Assembly: GCF_001761485.1 (NCBI RefSeq)
Contig: NC_090772.1
Span: forward strand, 124,001-188,000
Length of the DNA: 64,000 nucleotides
Reading direction: 5' to 3'
Source of the DNA: Yarrowia lipolytica
Lineage: Eukaryota; Ascomycota; Dipodascomycetes; Dipodascales
This document shows positions 60,797 through 64,000 of the stretch, piece by piece; the first letter of the stretch is position 1; each line of letters begins with the position of its first letter. The notes beneath the pieces are model-generated. The model did not search any database, was not told the origin of the DNA, and saw only the letters and a list, made by a program, of their open reading frames with translations. Position numbers and translations under genes: made by a program.

Positions 60797-63130
60797 ATGA
60801 AAAGGTCGATATCCCCTTCCGGCCCCGGAGCCAAAAAATCAAGAACCACGTCGTGCGAACGATGCCAGAGACGAAAACAGAAATGCGACCACATGCTACC
60901 AACGTGCACAAACTGCCTCAAGGCCGGCGTCACCTGTGTGCAGCCCGAAAAGTACGCCACCAAGGCCCCCGAGAAGGACGACTACGTGCTGCATCTGGAG
61001 AAGAAGGTGGCCATGCTGGAGGACCTGATAGCTCGACAACAAGGCCAGTCGCGAGTGTCAGACGCCTGTAACGGCGTCAAGGAGTCCCAGGCACATCACC
61101 ACCACCACTCCCATGGGTCGCTGGGTCATAACCATATTCTTTCGCCGGGTATTCCTCTTCCTCTACAACAACAGGGAGGGCCGACATCGTCACCAAACGC
61201 TCCCCCTACTCCCTCGGAACCACCCAACCGAACAGTTTCAATTCTCAACGTCGATCCCAACAGTAACTCGACAGCGCCACAGTCGTTTTCGGTGGTTTCA
61301 CAGCGGCTTCAGGACTCGTTATGGGACAGCCATCTGGCGACAGAAACGAACGTGCCCGTGGATCCTTCTTCCGAAGGATTCCTTATTCCGCCACAGTTTG
61401 ACTTCTCGCCATACAAAGGAGACCCTGTGGAGCAACCCAGCAGTGAACTGGCCGACAAGCTTCTCGAGACGTTCTTCCTCAAAGTCCATACTCGTCTACC
61501 CATGGTTCCCCGACATGAGTACCAGCAAATGTACAGACTGCGATTTGACAAACCTGTGGGTGCATTCAACTCGGCTGCATACACAGCATACCGTGTCCGG
61601 TGTTTTCGACTGTATATTGCCTATGCTGCTGCTGCCATGATTCTCGATATGGCCGACCAGTATGAAGGGCCTGACTACATGGGCTACTTTTACATGGCCA
61701 TGAGATACGGTCAATGCGCCAAGGTGGACGATCCGTGTCTGCAGATTGAGGCCTGTCTGTTCGCCATTCATGTGCTGGTACGATGTGATAACGAGGTTGA
61801 GTTGTACAAGAAGTTTCTCGACATTGCAACCTTGCTGTCGTCACAGGCGTTGCTGCACAAGAAGGAGACATACGAGGGGCTGTCTCGAACCGACAGCAAC
61901 CGTCTAAAAATCAGCTTTTGGGCGACTTACAACATTGAACGGATCGTCCACAGTGGACTAGGCCGAAAGAAGTACAGACACCTGGAAGGTGATATCACCA
62001 CGGACATTGATTTCGACCTGGAACCGCCATATGCACCCAAGCAGGTTGAAAATGACGGCTCTGAGCATGGTGACTCGGGAACCAGCACACCTACTATCAA
62101 AGACGACCCCTTAGCTCGAATTAACGGTTCCAGAGTTCTGAAACGGATTCTTAAGCTGCGCAGAATTGAGTCTGAGATTAGAGAACACATTTATCTCGAT
62201 GACAGGCCTCTCGATGAACAGATTCTCAAGGTGCAACCGTTCCTGGACAAACTGGAGGACTGCAAGACGGAGATCATCCAGATTGGAGGCATGGACAAGG
62301 ACCTGCATCACTTGCATTACTCGCGCGTTATGCGTATGCTACTGCAGCCGTTTCTGGGTCGTCTGGATCCCACGTCTGACCTGTTCCGCAAGTGTGTGAC
62401 TGCCACCGAAGACATGATCAAGATCTTCAAGGAATACTTCTGGAACTCGCAGCGGGGTTTCACCATCTCGTCTATCCATACCATCTTCGTCTGTGGCCTC
62501 ACTCTGCTTTACTCTCTGTGGCTGTCCAAGCATCACTTTCCCATCCACATTTTGGACGGTATTCGAGACTGTTCGGTGACTCTGGCGATTATGAGCGCCC
62601 GGACACGCCTCGCAAGAGGATATAGAGACACGTTTGAGAACATGACCAAGAGCACGCTCAACTTCCTCATTTCCAACGGCGCCAGTGGCTGTCTTAACGA
62701 GAGAGTCACAAAGTGCGATGAGACAGGATGCGTTGAAGTTGAGGCTGCTGTTGCTGCAGATGCTCCAGTGGCAGCTGCTTCACCAGTGGGACAATACTCA
62801 GAGCTCCACCCCAGCTATGACGTACGAGTCAAGCGTGAACAGCAGGTGGCGGCTTCTCCCAAGCCTCCTGTGGCTGCTAATGCTGCTACTGTTCTGGAAG
62901 AACCTGCTCCCGTGGTGGATTACTTTATGAACAACATTAACGATAGGCCCCCTCTTCCGAACATCCCCAACAGCGACTTTTACTACTACGACGATGATAT
63001 GCAGAATGTGGTGCAGGACATCAGCTCATGGGCGCGGCAGACAAACGAGATTGAGGTGTTTGAAAACGGCACGGCGAATGCCCAGGTCAACACTGGGCTG
63101 TGGAGACAGCTTGATTACGGCTTCACCTAG
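60797..63130 (+). CDS. Zn2Cys6 zinc-cluster transcription factor
   Basis: The 777-residue protein has the fungal binuclear zinc cluster at residues 20-47 (C20, C23, C30, C37, C40, C47), with the basic RRKQKC segment. A linker and short coiled coil follow (HLEKKVAMLEDLIARQ, about 66-82), as in dimeric Gal4-type factors. A His-rich patch (HHHHHSH) and a Pro/Ser/Asn-rich region lead into the middle homology region (fungal_trans, about 215-590). The motif FWATYNIERIVHSGLGRKK near 375 is typical of that domain. The Ala/Val- and acidic-rich C-terminus (DFYYYDDDM) may be the activation domain. Such factors act in the nucleus on CGG half-sites. The regulated pathway cannot be read from sequence, and neighbouring genes give no hint. 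Confidence 0.9.
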   Translation: MKRSISPSGPGAKKSRTTSCERCQRRKQKCDHMLPTCTNCLKAGVTCVQPEKYATKAPEKDDYVLHLEKKVAMLEDLIARQQGQSRVSDACNGVKESQAHHHHHSHGSLGHNHILSPGIPLPLQQQGGPTSSPNAPPTPSEPPNRTVSILNVDPNSNSTAPQSFSVVSQRLQDSLWDSHLATETNVPVDPSSEGFLIPPQFDFSPYKGDPVEQPSSELADKLLETFFLKVHTRLPMVPRHEYQQMYRLRFDKPVGAFNSAAYTAYRVRCFRLYIAYAAAAMILDMADQYEGPDYMGYFYMAMRYGQCAKVDDPCLQIEACLFAIHVLVRCDNEVELYKKFLDIATLLSSQALLHKKETYEGLSRTDSNRLKISFWATYNIERIVHSGLGRKKYRHLEGDITTDIDFDLEPPYAPKQVENDGSEHGDSGTSTPTIKDDPLARINGSRVLKRILKLRRIESEIREHIYLDDRPLDEQILKVQPFLDKLEDCKTEIIQIGGMDKDLHHLHYSRVMRMLLQPFLGRLDPTSDLFRKCVTATEDMIKIFKEYFWNSQRGFTISSIHTIFVCGLTLLYSLWLSKHHFPIHILDGIRDCSVTLAIMSARTRLARGYRDTFENMTKSTLNFLISNGASGCLNERVTKCDETGCVEVEAAVAADAPVAAASPVGQYSELHPSYDVRVKREQQVAASPKPPVAANAATVLEEPAPVVDYFMNNINDRPPLPNIPNSDFYYYDDDMQNVVQDISSWARQTNEIEVFENGTANAQVNTGLWRQLDYGFT

Positions 63131-63606
63131 TTATTTATTTGGGATGTATTATTGACGGTACAAGATGATAATTACTGTACGGTACAGTACTGTATGTAGT
63201 GTATAGACCATTGTAGGTTTATGATCCGAGATCCGAGTACAGGCTAGCTCGAGCTAGCAACTAGTGGAGGAGACACTAAAAGGTGGAGAATGGAAGCAAG
63301 TGGAAATGTGGGGGCTGCAGTATATGACCGGATAAGTCGTGTTTTTTGAGCGGGAAGAATCCCAGAATTACGGCTGAATACATGGACGTACAAGTAGTCG
63401 GGCCTTCGCGTTTACTCAACTATTGCTTTTTTCTTGATTTTATTCGTTTCCATCCTCTTTTCATCTTTTGTCATACAAGTACTTTTCTTTTATATATAAT
63501 CTGAAAGTTCGGTTTTCACCACCATGCATAAATCGAGTACAGTACCCTGCAAGACAGTATATTTATTCCAGGCACTTGACAAGATCACGCAACAAAACAA
63601 AACAGC
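63131..63606. other. Intergenic region Zn2Cys6 factor / TPR gene
   Basis: It holds the 3' flank and promoter, with overlapping GTACGGTACAGTACTGTA motifs at 63177-63194 and TATATATAAT at 63492 upstream of the TPR gene start. No gene seen. Confidence 0.6.
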
Positions 63607-64000
63607 ATGTCAGAAGAGTTCAAAGAAAAGGGTGAGTACCACAATCGAGAGCTCTTACCATCCCCTATCTAACTAACACAGGCAACGCGCTCTTCAAAGC
63701 CCAGGACTACGCACAAGCAGCCCAGAAATACTCTCTCGCCATTGACGCCCTCCCCCACCCCGTCTACTACTCCAACAGAGCGGCATGCTACCTCAAACTA
63801 GGAGAGTACGACAAGGCCGCCGCGGATTGCAAGGCCGGTCTCGATCACGTGCCCGAGTTCCAGAAACCACAACCCAACGTCCCCGAGCTGAAACCCGACA
63901 CTCCCATCAAGCTCTTCTTCCGATGGTCTCAGGCTCTGGAAGACCAACGCAACTACGCAGCCGCGATCTACGTGTGCAACTCGGGTCTCAAGACATACCC
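63607..64000 (+). CDS. TPR-repeat protein, spliced, cut by the window end
   Basis: Exon 1 is 63607-63631 (MSEEFKEK plus one base). After a 50-nt intron, exon 2 starts at 63682 and reads GNALFKAQDYAQAAQKYSLA, then YYSNRAACYLKLGEYDKAAADC. These are two classic tetratricopeptide repeats with the asparagine/arginine pattern (K..GN, N.A, K) of carboxylate-clamp TPRs that bind Hsp70/Hsp90 C-termini. A third helical pair (LFFRWSQALEDQRNYAAAI) follows. The product could be an Hsp90 co-chaperone-type or UNC45/SPAG1-like protein; the missing 3' part is needed to tell. The frame is open to the end of the window. Confidence 0.85.
63632..63681 (+). other. Intron of TPR gene (50 nt)
   Basis: Begins GTGAGTACC and ends CTAACTAACACAG. 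It interrupts the glycine codon of KGNALF (phase 1). The short length and early position after the ATG are typical of Yarrowia introns. Confidence 0.92.

Overview
This is nuclear DNA of a budding yeast, almost certainly Yarrowia lipolytica or a very close relative. The peroxin-10 protein matches, from memory, the Y. lipolytica Pex10p. Introns start with GTGAGT and end with CTAAC placed directly against a CAG acceptor, which is the Yarrowia pattern. A 5'-truncated, poly(A)-ended LINE resembles the Ylli family of this yeast. All conserved genes have ordinary ascomycete orthologues. I found no operon-like cluster, no CRISPR array, no rRNA or tRNA gene and no LTR element.

Layout. 0-10 kb: a Sat4/Hal4-type protein kinase (5' end damaged), a 14-copy 20-bp minisatellite, DIP2/UTP12 (small-subunit processome), a LINE fragment and HEL2 (ribosome-collision ubiquitin ligase). 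10-19 kb: a secreted acid sphingomyelinase-like phosphodiesterase, a small secreted protein and PEX10. 19-36 kb: a fungal Munc13-like C2/MUN protein, two proteins of unknown function, RIB5 (riboflavin synthase), PFF1 (vacuolar M28 protease), a 2H phosphoesterase and a Ser/Pro-rich protein. 36.5-51.3 kb: a strikingly gene-poor stretch with only two convincing genes (an unknown protein and NAS6), roughly 10% coding against 55-65% elsewhere. 51-64 kb: dense again, with STH1 (RSC ATPase, spliced), TPT1 (tRNA 2'-phosphotransferase), MPP6 (nuclear exosome cofactor, spliced), YIH1, a Zn2Cys6 transcription factor and the spliced start of a TPR protein that runs off the window.

The genes are functionally mixed, as is normal for yeast. 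Several belong to RNA and translation biology (DIP2, HEL2, TPT1, MPP6, YIH1), but nothing shows they are co-regulated.

The most actionable observation concerns the assembly. The same 20-nt 3' end of the Illumina paired-end adapter lies at 170-189 and at 7491-7510. The first copy supplies an in-frame stop just upstream of the kinase reading frame. Sequence on the left side of each copy should not be trusted as contiguous. The most biological oddities are the frame-independent minisatellite, the gene-poor 15 kb, and the dispersed GTACTGTAC/TACAGTAC-type short motif that I see repeatedly between genes.
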